DNA from: Methylocystis sp. ATCC 49242 | GTDB taxonomy: Bacteria > Pseudomonadota > Alphaproteobacteria > Rhizobiales > Beijerinckiaceae | DNA: 64,000 nt | Direction of reading: 5' to 3' | Assembly: GCF_000188155.2 (NCBI RefSeq) | Contig: NZ_KE124770.1 | Location: forward strand, 1-64,000 | In this document: piece after piece, positions 25,168-34,294 of the stretch | Layout of the letters: every line of letters starts with the position of its first letter | Numbering within the stretch: position 1 is the stretch's first letter | The notes under the pieces: model-generated | The model's database searches: none | Seen by the model: the letters and a program-made list of their open reading frames with translations, nothing else | Told to the model about the DNA's origin: nothing | Translations under genes and position numbers: made by a program

Positions 25168-26970
25168 TTACCAGTATATTTGCGCGCGAGCTTCGAAGAG
25201 GTTCGGATGCGCGCCGTTGAAATATGGTCCCTGGCGAGCCGGAACGCCGGCGGAGAACAGACCGTAGTCGTTGAGCGGAGCGGACGTCTGCATGACATGC
25301 GTCCAGTTGAACTGGAAATGGAAGCCGTTTTCCGGATACCAGTTCAGCCCCAGCGTGAAATTCTGCTGCCTTCCGCCGACGACGCCGGCATTCGCCACAG
25401 CGCTGGCCGCCAGGGGATTGGGTGACACAAGTGTGGTGTAGGCGAGCATATTGTAAAGCGCGGAGCCCGAAAACGGCCCGCTGTTGAGATTGACCTCGCT
25501 GTATCGCGCGGCGACGCCGATGGCGCCGAAGCCACCCTCGCTGAAAGGATGTTTGATCTTGATTTGCGTGAAATTCGCGCCAATCTTGTCGCTGACGTTG
25601 TAAGCTGCGGCGCGCTCCTCGCCGGTCAGATACCACTGGCCATAGACGTAAAAGCCGACGAAATAATGCGACGCGCCGCCTGGCGCGAATGCGCCACCCA
25701 AGCGCGCCAGCATGATCCTCGTCGGATCGCGGTTCACTTGCTGGCCCAGATACTCTGCCTGAAGCGAGAACGGTCCATGCGCGGCGGACATCTCCACTCC
25801 GAAGGATTCGACATTATTTACACAATGTGCGGCCGCGGCCGTCGTCCCGCCGGGCGTAATGATGGAGCCGCAGGAGAGGTCCGGCGTTCCCAATAGCCCC
25901 TGATTCAGGATATAATTCTCCGACCGCACGCGATTGCCGAGCCTTAACACCCGATCGTCCGAAAGGCCCGTCGCGTCATTGGGCTGGTGATAGCGGCCGG
26001 AAACGCCGAGATGCAGCAAATCATGCTCGGTCTTGATCGGCGCATATGTCAGGCGGCCCGTAAGATCGAAATATTGTCCGCCTCCCGTGGAAACCCATCC
26101 CGCTTTCGCCGGGACGCCGAACACGGCCGGGGTTCCAAAGGCCGGATTCATGTTCAGGTCCTCGAAACTCGTCGTGAATATGCCGCCCTTGGCCGACCAG
26201 TTGTCGCCATAGGCTCCGATAGCGGCGCCGAGATGTCGATTCGGCGCGATCGCGTCCACCGCCATCGCGCGTTCGATGAAGTCGCGGAAGCGCGAGGATG
26301 CGGTGAACTCCAGGCTGAAGGGCTCGAAATAGCTGCCAACGTGAATGAAGGCGGGCTCTTTGGCGAACGGCAATGTGAGCGCCGGATGTTGCAGGGCAAT
26401 CCAGAAGTCCCGAATGCCGCCCTGCACGGGGGCGTTGAAGGGCCCACCATATTGCGCGCCGGCAAAATCATATTGGAGCTTGTAGAACCAGTAATTCGCC
26501 GCCTTGCCTTCGACTTCGAGGCGAACCTGTCGCACGCCCGCCTGACCCGACCAGCCGTTCAGCGGTTGTGTGGCCACGCCGCCGTCGAATTGCATGCGGC
26601 CGCCGATCTTGAAGCTGTATGCCTTATCCGCTGTCTCGACAAAAAGGCCGTTGCGGAAGCTCACGAAGACAGGCGGCGGCGCGGGCTTCGAGTCGCCGGA
26701 CGCAAGCGACGCCGAATTCGCAACATTTGTCGCACGCGGAACGTTGGGAGAACTACGGCCGGCGCGTGTCTTCAGGGGTTTTGACCTTGCGCCGCCCTGC
26801 GCGCTGAGGAGAGCGTCGACCTTCGCCTCCAGAAGGCGCAAGCGTTCTTTCAGCATTCGGTTTTCCGCAGAGAGATCCCCTGCGGAAGCCGGAAAAACGG
26901 TGAGCGCCGAGAACAGGACGTTTCCGGTTGCGACTGCAGCGAGAAGTTCTCTTCCTGCCTGTTTCTGCAT
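25168..26970 (-). CDS. Phosphate-selective-type outer-membrane porin (OprO/OprP-like)
   Basis: A 600-residue outer-membrane protein. After a signal peptide (SALTVFPASAG) comes a short coiled coil (SAENRMLKERLRLLEAKVDA, about 35-55). A Pro-rich linker follows, then a beta-barrel opening with FSFKIGGRM-type residues (here YSFKIGGRMQFDGGVA). It ends with an aromatic strand (NLFEARAQIYW), as expected for BAM insertion. Typical strands (VRQVRLEVEGKAANYWFYKL, FTLGLNWYPENGFHFQFNW) support the OprO/P family. Related coiled-coil-plus-barrel porins take up phosphate or other anions; selectivity is unknown. It is a single gene between repABC and the Hyf-like operon. Confidence 0.85.
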   Translation of the reverse strand: MQKQAGRELLAAVATGNVLFSALTVFPASAGDLSAENRMLKERLRLLEAKVDALLSAQGGARSKPLKTRAGRSSPNVPRATNVANSASLASGDSKPAPPPVFVSFRNGLFVETADKAYSFKIGGRMQFDGGVATQPLNGWSGQAGVRQVRLEVEGKAANYWFYKLQYDFAGAQYGGPFNAPVQGGIRDFWIALQHPALTLPFAKEPAFIHVGSYFEPFSLEFTASSRFRDFIERAMAVDAIAPNRHLGAAIGAYGDNWSAKGGIFTTSFEDLNMNPAFGTPAVFGVPAKAGWVSTGGGQYFDLTGRLTYAPIKTEHDLLHLGVSGRYHQPNDATGLSDDRVLRLGNRVRSENYILNQGLLGTPDLSCGSIITPGGTTAAAAHCVNNVESFGVEMSAAHGPFSLQAEYLGQQVNRDPTRIMLARLGGAFAPGGASHYFVGFYVYGQWYLTGEERAAAYNVSDKIGANFTQIKIKHPFSEGGFGAIGVAARYSEVNLNSGPFSGSALYNMLAYTTLVSPNPLAASAVANAGVVGGRQQNFTLGLNWYPENGFHFQFNWTHVMQTSAPLNDYGLFSAGVPARQGPYFNGAHPNLFEARAQIYW

Positions 26971-27125
26971 GATGTCATCCCTGCTGAACTCCTGACATCA
27001 GGTGTCGCAGGCGACGTTTTCTGCAGTTTTTCATTCAGCAATTGAATGTTGCTCGCGCATTTCCGGAAATCGGCAGATTTTCCAGCGCTGCATGTCATGG
27101 AAAAGAGAAGAAGTTTGGCCCCGGC

Positions 27126-27653
27126 TTACCTCGCCGCTTTTCCGGCGGCGTCGACCAGCGCGATCAGGCCCTTGAGCAGAGCAATCGGATCCGGCGGACA
27201 GCCTCTGACATGCAGGTCCACAGGAACAACCTTTGTAACTGCGCCGACGCAAGCGTAACTTCCAGCGAACACGCCGCCATCGAAAGCGCAGTCTCCGACC
27301 GCGACCACCCATTTTGGGTTAGGCGTCGCATCATAAGTCCGCTGAAGCGCCTCACACATATTCTTTGTCACCGGCCCCGTCACCATCAACACGTCCGCGT
27401 GTCGAGGCGAGGCGACGAAGCGCAGGCCGAATCGCTCCAAATCGTAATAGGGGTTGCTCAATGCATGGATTTCAAGTTCGCATCCGTTGCACGAGCCTGC
27501 GTCGACCTGGCGGACGGAAAGGCTGCGCCCCAGCGCCCGGCGCGCGCTCGTCGAAAGCGTTTCGCCAAGCTCCGCAAGCATTTTTTCATCAGATTCGGGC
27601 GGCGGCTCGGTGAGGACTCTTTGCATCAGAGCCTGAAAAAGAAGTCGTCTCAT
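27126..27653 (-). CDS. hyfI: Hyf-like complex small subunit (NuoB/HyfI-type Fe-S protein)
   Basis: This peripheral-arm subunit holds one [4Fe-4S] cluster. Its 175 residues include the ligand motif VDAGSCNGCELEIHAL, then VTGPVTKNMCEAL, VVAVGDCAFDGG and the final VRGCPPDPIALL, matching NuoB and energy-converting hydrogenase small subunits. It is the last gene of the six-gene operon, 14 bases after the large-subunit gene. No hydrogenase maturation gene or ferredoxin-type HyfA/HyfH gene is nearby. Confidence 0.88.
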   Translation of the reverse strand: MRRLLFQALMQRVLTEPPPESDEKMLAELGETLSTSARRALGRSLSVRQVDAGSCNGCELEIHALSNPYYDLERFGLRFVASPRHADVLMVTGPVTKNMCEALQRTYDATPNPKWVVAVGDCAFDGGVFAGSYACVGAVTKVVPVDLHVRGCPPDPIALLKGLIALVDAAGKAAR

Positions 27654-27667
27654 CGCGAAGATCGGTC

Positions 27668-29185
27668 CTAAAGGTCATGCCCCGAATAGGAGCAATTGAA
27701 GGATTTGTTGCACAAAGGAAAATCCGCGACGATGTTTCCCTTGATCGCCGCTTCAAGCAGCGGCCACTGGAACCATGAGGGATCGCGAAGATGAGAGCGT
27801 TCGACGACGCCCCCCGATATCCTGACCCAGGCAAGGATGTCGCCGCGGAAGCCTTCGACGAGCGCGGCGCCTTCGCAGATTGAATCATCCGACGGTCCGA
27901 CATTCACATTAATCGGACCCGAGGGGAGTTGGTCCAATATCTGTTCGATGATCTGAAGCGACGCTTTCACTTCGTCGAAACGCACCCATACGCGCGCGTC
28001 GACATCGCCATCCGTGGAGGCGCCTGTTTCGAAAGAAAGCGCCGGATATGGCGCGTAGCCGATCGCCTTTCGGGCGTCGAACGAGCGACCGGACGCCCGG
28101 CCGACAAACCCGCCGCAAGCGTATTGCGCGGCGAGATTATTGCTCAGAACGCCGGTCGACACGGTACGATCCTGCAGGGAGGTTGTGTCGCCGTAGACAG
28201 TAATGAGCTGCGGCAGCGCCGACGAAATGGAGTCGATGAGGACACGAAGCGACGTTACGCCGTCCTCCGCGAGGTCGGTGACGATTCCACCGGGCGCAAT
28301 TCGATCCATCATGAGGCGATGACCGAAGCATGTCTTCGAGGCCCTCAAAACCTTCTCGCGAACAACGCCGCAATGAGCATGCATCAATGAGAAGGAGGCG
28401 TCGTTGCAGATCGCGCCGATGTCGCCGATGTGATTGGCGAGACGCTCCAGTTCCGCCATCAGCGCACGCAAATAAATGGCCCGTGGAGGCGGTTCTATTC
28501 CAAGCGCCGCTTCGACAGCCTGCGCGAAGGCGAGACTATAGGCGACAGTGCTGTCGCCCGAGACACGCGCAGCCAACCTGGCCGCGCGGTCGATCGACGC
28601 GCCGGCCATGAGCTGATCAACGCCCTTGTGGACGAAACCCAGCCGCTCTTCGAGTCGAACAACAACCTCGCCATTCGCCGAAAAACGAAAGTGCCCCGGC
28701 TCGATGATTCCGGCGTGAACCGGGCCGACCGGTATCTGGTGAAGAGGCTCGCCTTCTGCTGGCAGAAAGGTATATTCATCGCGCGTCGAGTCGATCGTTT
28801 CCCGCGTTCCTCCCGGATAACGAAAGCCCCAGCGCCCATGGTCAAGCCACCTCCGGCGATCCGGCGTTTTTCGGGGCTCCAGTCCGTAAAGGTCGTGAAT
28901 CGCCCGCTCCAGCCGGAGCGCGGGGGGATGCAATCGCCCGACTGACGGGAAGCGGGAATCCTCACATTTATAGGAAATGATGCGGAACTCCTTCGTCTCC
29001 TTTTCAAAGGTGGCAAGGAAGACGTTCGCCCCATCGCTCCAGAGGCTCAGCATGTCTCTGCCCCCCGTTGCGATCTGCTCGATCGCGCGCGACCATCCTG
29101 TTTCGTCCACGTTTTCACGCATCCATGGCCCCGCCTGCGGAGCCGACGACGCCGGGATCGGCTTGTCCTTGCGCGAGATCAGCAT
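27668..29185 (-). CDS. hyfG: Hyf-like complex large subunit (NuoC-NuoD/HyfG-type) lacking proximal NiFe ligands
   Basis: A 505-residue fusion of a NuoC-like N-terminal domain (residues about 30-135, IHDLYGLEP) and a NuoD/hydrogenase large-subunit domain (PVGPVHAGIIEPGHFRFSAN, RLGFVHKGVDQLM, AELERLANHIGDIG). Where NiFe enzymes of this type have RVCGIC, this protein has RVSGDSTVAYS (207-217), so both proximal cysteines are missing. The C-terminal site reads PLCNKSFNCSYSGHDL, with Cys about 492 and 498 not spaced CxxC. It therefore probably cannot bind a NiFe centre and belongs with hydrogenase-related (Ehr-type) complexes. Confidence 0.88.
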   Translation of the reverse strand: MLISRKDKPIPASSAPQAGPWMRENVDETGWSRAIEQIATGGRDMLSLWSDGANVFLATFEKETKEFRIISYKCEDSRFPSVGRLHPPALRLERAIHDLYGLEPRKTPDRRRWLDHGRWGFRYPGGTRETIDSTRDEYTFLPAEGEPLHQIPVGPVHAGIIEPGHFRFSANGEVVVRLEERLGFVHKGVDQLMAGASIDRAARLAARVSGDSTVAYSLAFAQAVEAALGIEPPPRAIYLRALMAELERLANHIGDIGAICNDASFSLMHAHCGVVREKVLRASKTCFGHRLMMDRIAPGGIVTDLAEDGVTSLRVLIDSISSALPQLITVYGDTTSLQDRTVSTGVLSNNLAAQYACGGFVGRASGRSFDARKAIGYAPYPALSFETGASTDGDVDARVWVRFDEVKASLQIIEQILDQLPSGPINVNVGPSDDSICEGAALVEGFRGDILAWVRISGGVVERSHLRDPSWFQWPLLEAAIKGNIVADFPLCNKSFNCSYSGHDL

Positions 29186-29203
29186 CTCCTGTCCCTCTCT
29201 TGC

Positions 29204-30655
29204 TTATCCCAACAATCGCGCCACGTTTTGAAACCAGGCGACTAGGTAGGAGGGGAGATAAAGTCCCGCGATCAGCACCAGAATGAGATGGGCGAAGAGC
29301 GGGACGACGGACGCCTCCACTTTCCCGATGCTGCGCGACGGTTCGCCGAAAGCCATGCTCGTCAATCGCATCAGCAGGGCGCCGAAAGCGAGAAGGAGAC
29401 CGACGACGAGCGGAAGCGCCAGCCAGGGCTGCTGCGCGAAGGTCGAGCTCACGAGCAGAAATTCACTCATGAACAGGCCGAGCGGCGGCATGCCACATAT
29501 TGCGAGCACGCCGAGAACGAGGCCCCAGCCCAGCACTGGATGGCTTTCCGTCAAGCCTCTTATCTCCGCGATCTTCTGCGTGCCCTTTACCTGAGCAATG
29601 TGGCCGACGGTAAAAAAAATCGCCGATTTCGTCAGGCTGTGCAGCGTCATGTGAAGGAGCCCGGCGAAATTCGCCAGTGGACCGCCGACGCCGAAGGCGA
29701 AAGCGATGATGCCCATGTGCTCGATCGAGGAATATGCGAAGAGTCGCTTTATGTCGTCGCGCCGGTAGAGCATGACGGCCGCGAAAATGAGAGATATGAG
29801 GCCAAGGACCATCAGCATCGGCCCCGGCGTGATCGCCGCCGCATTCGCCGTCAGCAGCATCTTGAAACGTAGCACCGCATAAAGCGCGACGTTGAGCAGC
29901 AACCCGGACAGGACCGCCGAAATCGGCGTCGGACCTTCCGCATGAGCGTCAGGGAGCCAGGCATGCATTGGCGCAAGGCCGACCTTCGTGCCATAGCCCA
30001 GCATCAGGAAGATGAAGGCGACATTCAGTAGTCTGGGACTGAATTGGGGAGCCTGTTGCATGAGGGACGACCAGACCATGGCGTTATACCCTTCGCCCAG
30101 CACCGGTTCGGCGGCCATGTAAACGAGGATCGTGCCAAACAGCGCCAGCGCAATGCCGACGCTGCCAAGAATGAAATATTTCCAGGCGGCCTCCAGTGCG
30201 TCGCGCGTCCGGTAAATTCCGACCATCAGGACTGTCGTCAGCGTCGCAACTTCCACCGCGACCCACATGAGACCGATATTGCTCGCGAGCAAAGCGAGAT
30301 TCATCGCGCACATCAGGGACTGAAACATTGCATGGTAGAAGCGAAGATTTGTCGACGTAAGGCGACCGATCTCGATCTCATGCGCGATATAACTGGCGCT
30401 GAAAGCGCTTGTCGTGAAGCCGACGAAGGTGGAGAGCACGACGAAAACGATGTTGAGGTCGTCGACGGACAGGAAGCTCCCTGTCTCCTTGCCCTTGAAG
30501 AGGAGAATGATCGCATAGAAAAGCGTCACGCCGGACGCGGCCAGATTGATCTGCGCCGACCTTTGGTAATCCGTCCGGTAAATGAGAAGTATTATGGCGG
30601 CCGCCGCCGGTATCGCTATGAGGGCGTTGGACACCATCAGAATTTCGGAAATCAT
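29204..30655 (-). CDS. hyfF: Hyf-like complex antiporter-type membrane subunit (HyfF/NuoN-like)
   Basis: This inner-membrane subunit of 483 residues has the proton-antiporter fold. Markers include MWVAVEVATLTTVLMVGIYR (the conserved Glu helix), KVGLAPMHAWLPDAHAEGPT with its functional Lys, and DDIKRLFAYSSIEHMGIIAF. The C-terminal block is GMPPLGLFMSEFLLV. In complex I and group 4 hydrogenases such subunits couple redox change to ion pumping. Its start overlaps the end of the preceding gene (hyfE-like) by 4 bases, showing tight coupling. Confidence 0.9.
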   Translation of the reverse strand: MISEILMVSNALIAIPAAAAIILLIYRTDYQRSAQINLAASGVTLFYAIILLFKGKETGSFLSVDDLNIVFVVLSTFVGFTTSAFSASYIAHEIEIGRLTSTNLRFYHAMFQSLMCAMNLALLASNIGLMWVAVEVATLTTVLMVGIYRTRDALEAAWKYFILGSVGIALALFGTILVYMAAEPVLGEGYNAMVWSSLMQQAPQFSPRLLNVAFIFLMLGYGTKVGLAPMHAWLPDAHAEGPTPISAVLSGLLLNVALYAVLRFKMLLTANAAAITPGPMLMVLGLISLIFAAVMLYRRDDIKRLFAYSSIEHMGIIAFAFGVGGPLANFAGLLHMTLHSLTKSAIFFTVGHIAQVKGTQKIAEIRGLTESHPVLGWGLVLGVLAICGMPPLGLFMSEFLLVSSTFAQQPWLALPLVVGLLLAFGALLMRLTSMAFGEPSRSIGKVEASVVPLFAHLILVLIAGLYLPSYLVAWFQNVARLLG

Positions 30656-31317
30656 CGACGCTCTCCCCGCACGCGATCGAGCTCGAACAGATCAACCGTG
30701 TCGAAGCGCTCGCGAATTCTGAAAAGAAAGATTCCGATCACGATGAACGCGATCAGGACGGACAGCGCGACGCTGATTTCTACCACGAGCGGCATGCCAT
30801 TCGCGCCGGCGGCGGCGAGGATGAGCCCGTTTTCGAGCGACATGAAGCCGATGATCTGGCTGACGGCGTTTCGGCGCGTCACCATCATCAGGAGACCCAG
30901 CAGTACGATCGATAGGGCAAAGGCGAGATCCTCTCTTGCGATCGGTTCGGCCTCGGTGGTTGACCGCAGCATGACGACGAGCGACAGGGCGACGAGAAAG
31001 ATTCCGACGAGCATCGTCGGACCTATGCCGCCGACAACCTCGACAGTACGATGAATGCGCAGCCGTTTCACGATCTTGTGGAGGCTCAAGGGAATGATCA
31101 GAGCCTTGAAGATCAGGGCGATTCCAGCCGTCAGATAGAGATGGGGAGCCTGCTGGACATAGGCCTGCCATGCGACAGAGAGTGTCAGCAGGAAGGCGTG
31201 AAGCGCGAAAATATTGATGAGGCCGGACAGCCGATCCTGATAAAGCAGCATGAAGCTGACGAGCACCAGCCCACCGGCGAGGAGTTGCGCGATATCAAGC
31301 GAAAGATGCGTCATCAA
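30652..31317 (-). CDS. hyfE: Hyf-like complex membrane subunit (HyfE/NuoK-like)
   Basis: A 221-residue hydrophobic protein with six or seven predicted helices. Its later part resembles NuoK (MMVTRRNAVSQIIGFMSLEN followed by GLILAAAGANGMPLVVEI), as in HyfE of hydrogenase-4. The C-terminal tail is charged (FRIRERFDTVDLFELDRVRG). It overlaps both neighbours by 4 bases (ATGA-type junctions), so it is translated with the rest of the membrane arm. Confidence 0.88.
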   Translation of the reverse strand: MMTHLSLDIAQLLAGGLVLVSFMLLYQDRLSGLINIFALHAFLLTLSVAWQAYVQQAPHLYLTAGIALIFKALIIPLSLHKIVKRLRIHRTVEVVGGIGPTMLVGIFLVALSLVVMLRSTTEAEPIAREDLAFALSIVLLGLLMMVTRRNAVSQIIGFMSLENGLILAAAGANGMPLVVEISVALSVLIAFIVIGIFLFRIRERFDTVDLFELDRVRGERR

Positions 31318-32267
31318 AGACTCCGGGTGACAAAGACGAGCAGGGTTCCAAGGAGCCCCAGCATCAATGCGGCGCCGAGAAAATCCGGGACCCTGAAAAC
31401 GCGCATCTTTGCGGTCGAGACTTCAAAGAAGGCAAGGAGAAAGCCTCCAATCGCAAGCTTTGCCAGATAAAACGCCGCGCCATTCGCCATCGCCCTGACG
31501 CCCGCATCGTGCGGCGCGAGGCCGAAGGGAAAAAAGACGCAGGCGATGAGCGACATGTAAAGCAACAGCTTGAGCGCCGTAGCGAGTTCGATGATGGCGA
31601 GATGACGTCCCGAATACTCCAGGATCATCGCCTCATGCACCATTGTCAGCTCGAGATGCGTCGCCGGATTATCGACGGGGATTCGGCCGTTCTCCGCTAT
31701 TGCGACAATGATCAGGCCGATCAGCGCAAATCCAAATGAAACGCGCAGCTCAAGGTGTGACGCCATATAGGCCGCGACTTCGGAAAGCTGGGTAGACCCT
31801 GCGATGAGCGACACGACGAAAACGATCATGATCGTCGCGGGCTCGGCGAAGGAGCCAAACATCGTCTCTCGGCTGGACCCTATGCCGCCGAAACTCGTCC
31901 CGACGTCCATGCCCGCAAGCGCAAGGAAAAATCGAGCGCCGCCAAGCAGGGCCGTGAGCGCCAGCAGGTCCGCCGTCCAGCTGAACATCAATCCCGTAGC
32001 GAAAGTCGGCACGAGGGAAGCGGCGATCCATGTCATGGCGAAAATGATGTAAGGCGCCGACTGATAAAGCCAGGAAGCGTTCTCCGCGAGTACGGCCTCC
32101 TTTCGCAGCAGGCGGACAAGGTCGTAATAAGGCTGCAGTAGCGGCGGCCCCCGCCGGCGCAGCAGGCGCGCCTTCACCTTGCGCGTGAAGCCGATCAGCA
32201 ACGGCGACAGCGCTAGCACGAGGGTCATTTGAACGGCTTGAGCGACGAGATCGAAAAGAAATGTCAT
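31314..32267 (-). CDS. hyfC: Hyf-like complex membrane subunit (HyfC/HycD/NuoH-like)
   Basis: A 317-residue NuoH-type subunit that links the redox arm to the membrane arm. Markers are ARLLRRRGPPLLQPYYDLVR near the start, the loop VAIAENGRIPVDNPATHLEL and TMVHEAMILEYSGRHLAIIE, all typical of HycD/HyfC. I chose ATG 32267, which overlaps the stop of the upstream gene by 4 bases; a longer frame to 32585 runs antisense-like through that gene and has no membrane logic. It has about eight hydrophobic helices. Confidence 0.9.
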   Translation of the reverse strand: MTFLFDLVAQAVQMTLVLALSPLLIGFTRKVKARLLRRRGPPLLQPYYDLVRLLRKEAVLAENASWLYQSAPYIIFAMTWIAASLVPTFATGLMFSWTADLLALTALLGGARFFLALAGMDVGTSFGGIGSSRETMFGSFAEPATIMIVFVVSLIAGSTQLSEVAAYMASHLELRVSFGFALIGLIIVAIAENGRIPVDNPATHLELTMVHEAMILEYSGRHLAIIELATALKLLLYMSLIACVFFPFGLAPHDAGVRAMANGAAFYLAKLAIGGFLLAFFEVSTAKMRVFRVPDFLGAALMLGLLGTLLVFVTRSL

Positions 32268-34261
32268 AGCGCGGCGAGGGTGAGAAGGAAGACAAGTGCG
32301 ACGAAGACAAGCGCGAGATATTCCTGGATCGTCAGGAAATTGAGGATGTTCAGTTTGCCCGCGCAGAACCAGACCGCGCGTGAGAGGGGACCATAAATGT
32401 AGTCCATGAACCGATCGTCGATCTCGACGCCAAATCTTGCGGCGCGCGTCTCTCCCGGCAGAGGGAAATCGAGCCGTTCTCGCGCAGAGAACGCAATTGC
32501 GCCAAGCGCCCGGCGGACCGGCTGCGCGAAGCTGCTCGCAGTATATTGCGTCGCGGGGTTTGCATCGACATAGCCGCAGTCCCATGCCGGCGCGCGCCGC
32601 GTCTCCCGCCGCCAGAAGCTGTGAATGAGCTTCATCGAACCCAATGTCGAAAACAGCATGAAGGCGAAAACGAGAAGTCCGTTATAGGAGCTGCGACTCT
32701 CGGCGATGGGCGCAATCGACAGCCAGGGGATCTGGCCCTGCGCGGGCATGCGGCCGCCGACATACTCCGCCGCAGCAGGCGAAATCGTGTCGATCATGAG
32801 ACTGGGCAGCACGCCCGCCAGCAGGCAGGGACCGAGCAGCGTAGCCATGGCGCGCAGCGACCATTGGTCCGCTTCCGTCGCGCCTTCGGCGGCCGGAGAA
32901 CGGGGGCGCCCCAAAAATGTGACGCCATAGGCGCGCACATAGCATCCCGCACCCAGCGCGGCGCTCAACGCCAGCGCCACTCCCGCCGCGGGCGTCGTGA
33001 GTTTCAATATCCATTGCGGCAGCGACGGACTCAGCAAGATCGCCTGGAAGATAAGCCACTCGGACACGAATCCGTTGAGCGGGGGCAGCGCCGAGATCGC
33101 CGCGCATCCGCCGAGGACGATGAAGGCGGTTTTCGGCATTCTGTGAATTAGGCCGCCCAACCGCTCTATGTTTCTCTCGCCCGTCGCGCCGAGCACCGCC
33201 CCCGCGCCGAAGAAAAGGATGCATTTGAAGAGCATGTGGTTGAACACGTGGAACAGCGCCGCCGTAAAGGCGAGCGCAGCGGGCGTCGCCTGGCCATTGG
33301 ACTTGAACGCGAGCGCGAGCCCCAGCGCGATGAAGATGATGCCAATGTTCTCGATCGTGCTGTAGGCGAGAAGCTTCTTGAGGTCGCTCTGCATCGTGGC
33401 GAAGAGAACACCCACGAGAGCGCTGACCGCGCCGAAAACCAGCGGATGAATGGCCCACCAGAACGGCGGCTGCCCAAGGAGATCGAACACGACCCGGATG
33501 AAGCCGTATATCGCCACCTTGGTCATAACTCCGCTCATCAGCGCCGAAACATGGCTTGGGGCTGCGGGATGCGCGAGCGGCAGCCAGATGTGAAGCGGAA
33601 CGAGCCCCGCCTTCGATCCGGCGCCCAAAGTAACCAGAGCGAGGACCAGACCGGCTTTCCAGCCCTCTCTGGTCGCTTCGCGGATGGTGGAGAAGTCATA
33701 GGCGCCGCCCACCCCACCCAGAAGACCGAAAGCCATCAGCAGGGAAAGCGTGCCGAAGCTCGCCATTACAAGGTAAATATACGCCGCCTTCCGGTTTTCG
33801 ACGTCGTGATGATGCGCGAGCACGAGCGCCCAGGAAACGATCGACATGAATTCCCAGGAGACAAGAAATGTGAACGCGTCGTCCGCCAGCACGACGAGAT
33901 TCATGCCGGCGATGAAAGCCGGAAAAAACGGAAGCACGCGCATCGGGCTTTTTTCATGCGCGCCGTATCCGATCGCATAGGCGCTCGCGGCGGCGCCGCC
34001 GATATTTATGACCGCCAGGAAGAAGGCGCTGAGCGCATCCAGACGAAAATGCATCCCGACCCACGGCAGTCCGAGCGGCAAGGTCGTCGATAGCGAATTC
34101 GCGCCTCTCGTCACGACGACCGCGATGAAAATCATTGCGCAGACGCCGCCGCAGGCGATGTAGACGCGTTCGCTGATGCGGTCGCGATCTCTCGAGAAGA
34201 TCGAAAACGCGCTCACGCCGAATAATGCGGCGATGCACAGCAAGGCAATGTCAAGCGGCAT
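32264..34261 (-). CDS. hyfB: Hyf-like complex antiporter-type membrane subunit (HyfB/NuoL-like)
   Basis: A 665-residue antiporter-type subunit and first gene of the membrane complex. Markers are the early Glu helix FLVSWEFMSIVSWALVLAHH, the Lys helix GSKAGLVPLHIWLPLAHPA, SDLKKLLAYSTIENIGIIFI and the late LPPLNGFVSEWLIFQAILL. About fourteen or more hydrophobic helices and a lateral-type C-terminal extension are present. Its start lies 33 bases after the stop of the SulP transporter gene on the same strand, so transporter and complex are likely co-transcribed. Confidence 0.9.
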   Translation of the reverse strand: MPLDIALLCIAALFGVSAFSIFSRDRDRISERVYIACGGVCAMIFIAVVVTRGANSLSTTLPLGLPWVGMHFRLDALSAFFLAVINIGGAAASAYAIGYGAHEKSPMRVLPFFPAFIAGMNLVVLADDAFTFLVSWEFMSIVSWALVLAHHHDVENRKAAYIYLVMASFGTLSLLMAFGLLGGVGGAYDFSTIREATREGWKAGLVLALVTLGAGSKAGLVPLHIWLPLAHPAAPSHVSALMSGVMTKVAIYGFIRVVFDLLGQPPFWWAIHPLVFGAVSALVGVLFATMQSDLKKLLAYSTIENIGIIFIALGLALAFKSNGQATPAALAFTAALFHVFNHMLFKCILFFGAGAVLGATGERNIERLGGLIHRMPKTAFIVLGGCAAISALPPLNGFVSEWLIFQAILLSPSLPQWILKLTTPAAGVALALSAALGAGCYVRAYGVTFLGRPRSPAAEGATEADQWSLRAMATLLGPCLLAGVLPSLMIDTISPAAAEYVGGRMPAQGQIPWLSIAPIAESRSSYNGLLVFAFMLFSTLGSMKLIHSFWRRETRRAPAWDCGYVDANPATQYTASSFAQPVRRALGAIAFSARERLDFPLPGETRAARFGVEIDDRFMDYIYGPLSRAVWFCAGKLNILNFLTIQEYLALVFVALVFLLTLAAL

Positions 34262-34294
34262 TCGTCTCCCCTTCCGTGAAGTCGCAGCGTGGTC

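Noticed and set aside
27042-27671. Long plus-strand open frames opposite the Hyf-like and topoisomerase genes
   Set aside because: They mirror strong coding genes on the other strand, show biased Arg/Gly/Ala composition and have no recognisable domains; long antisense frames are expected in GC-rich DNA.
32268-32585. Longer start of the HyfC-like gene
   Set aside because: The extension lies inside hyfB in a different frame and is not hydrophobic; ATG 32267 forms a 4-base overlap typical of this operon.
27126-34261. Functional NiFe hydrogenase-4 or formate hydrogenlyase
   Set aside because: The large subunit lacks the proximal CxxC, and no formate dehydrogenase, ferredoxin or hyp maturation genes are present in the window.
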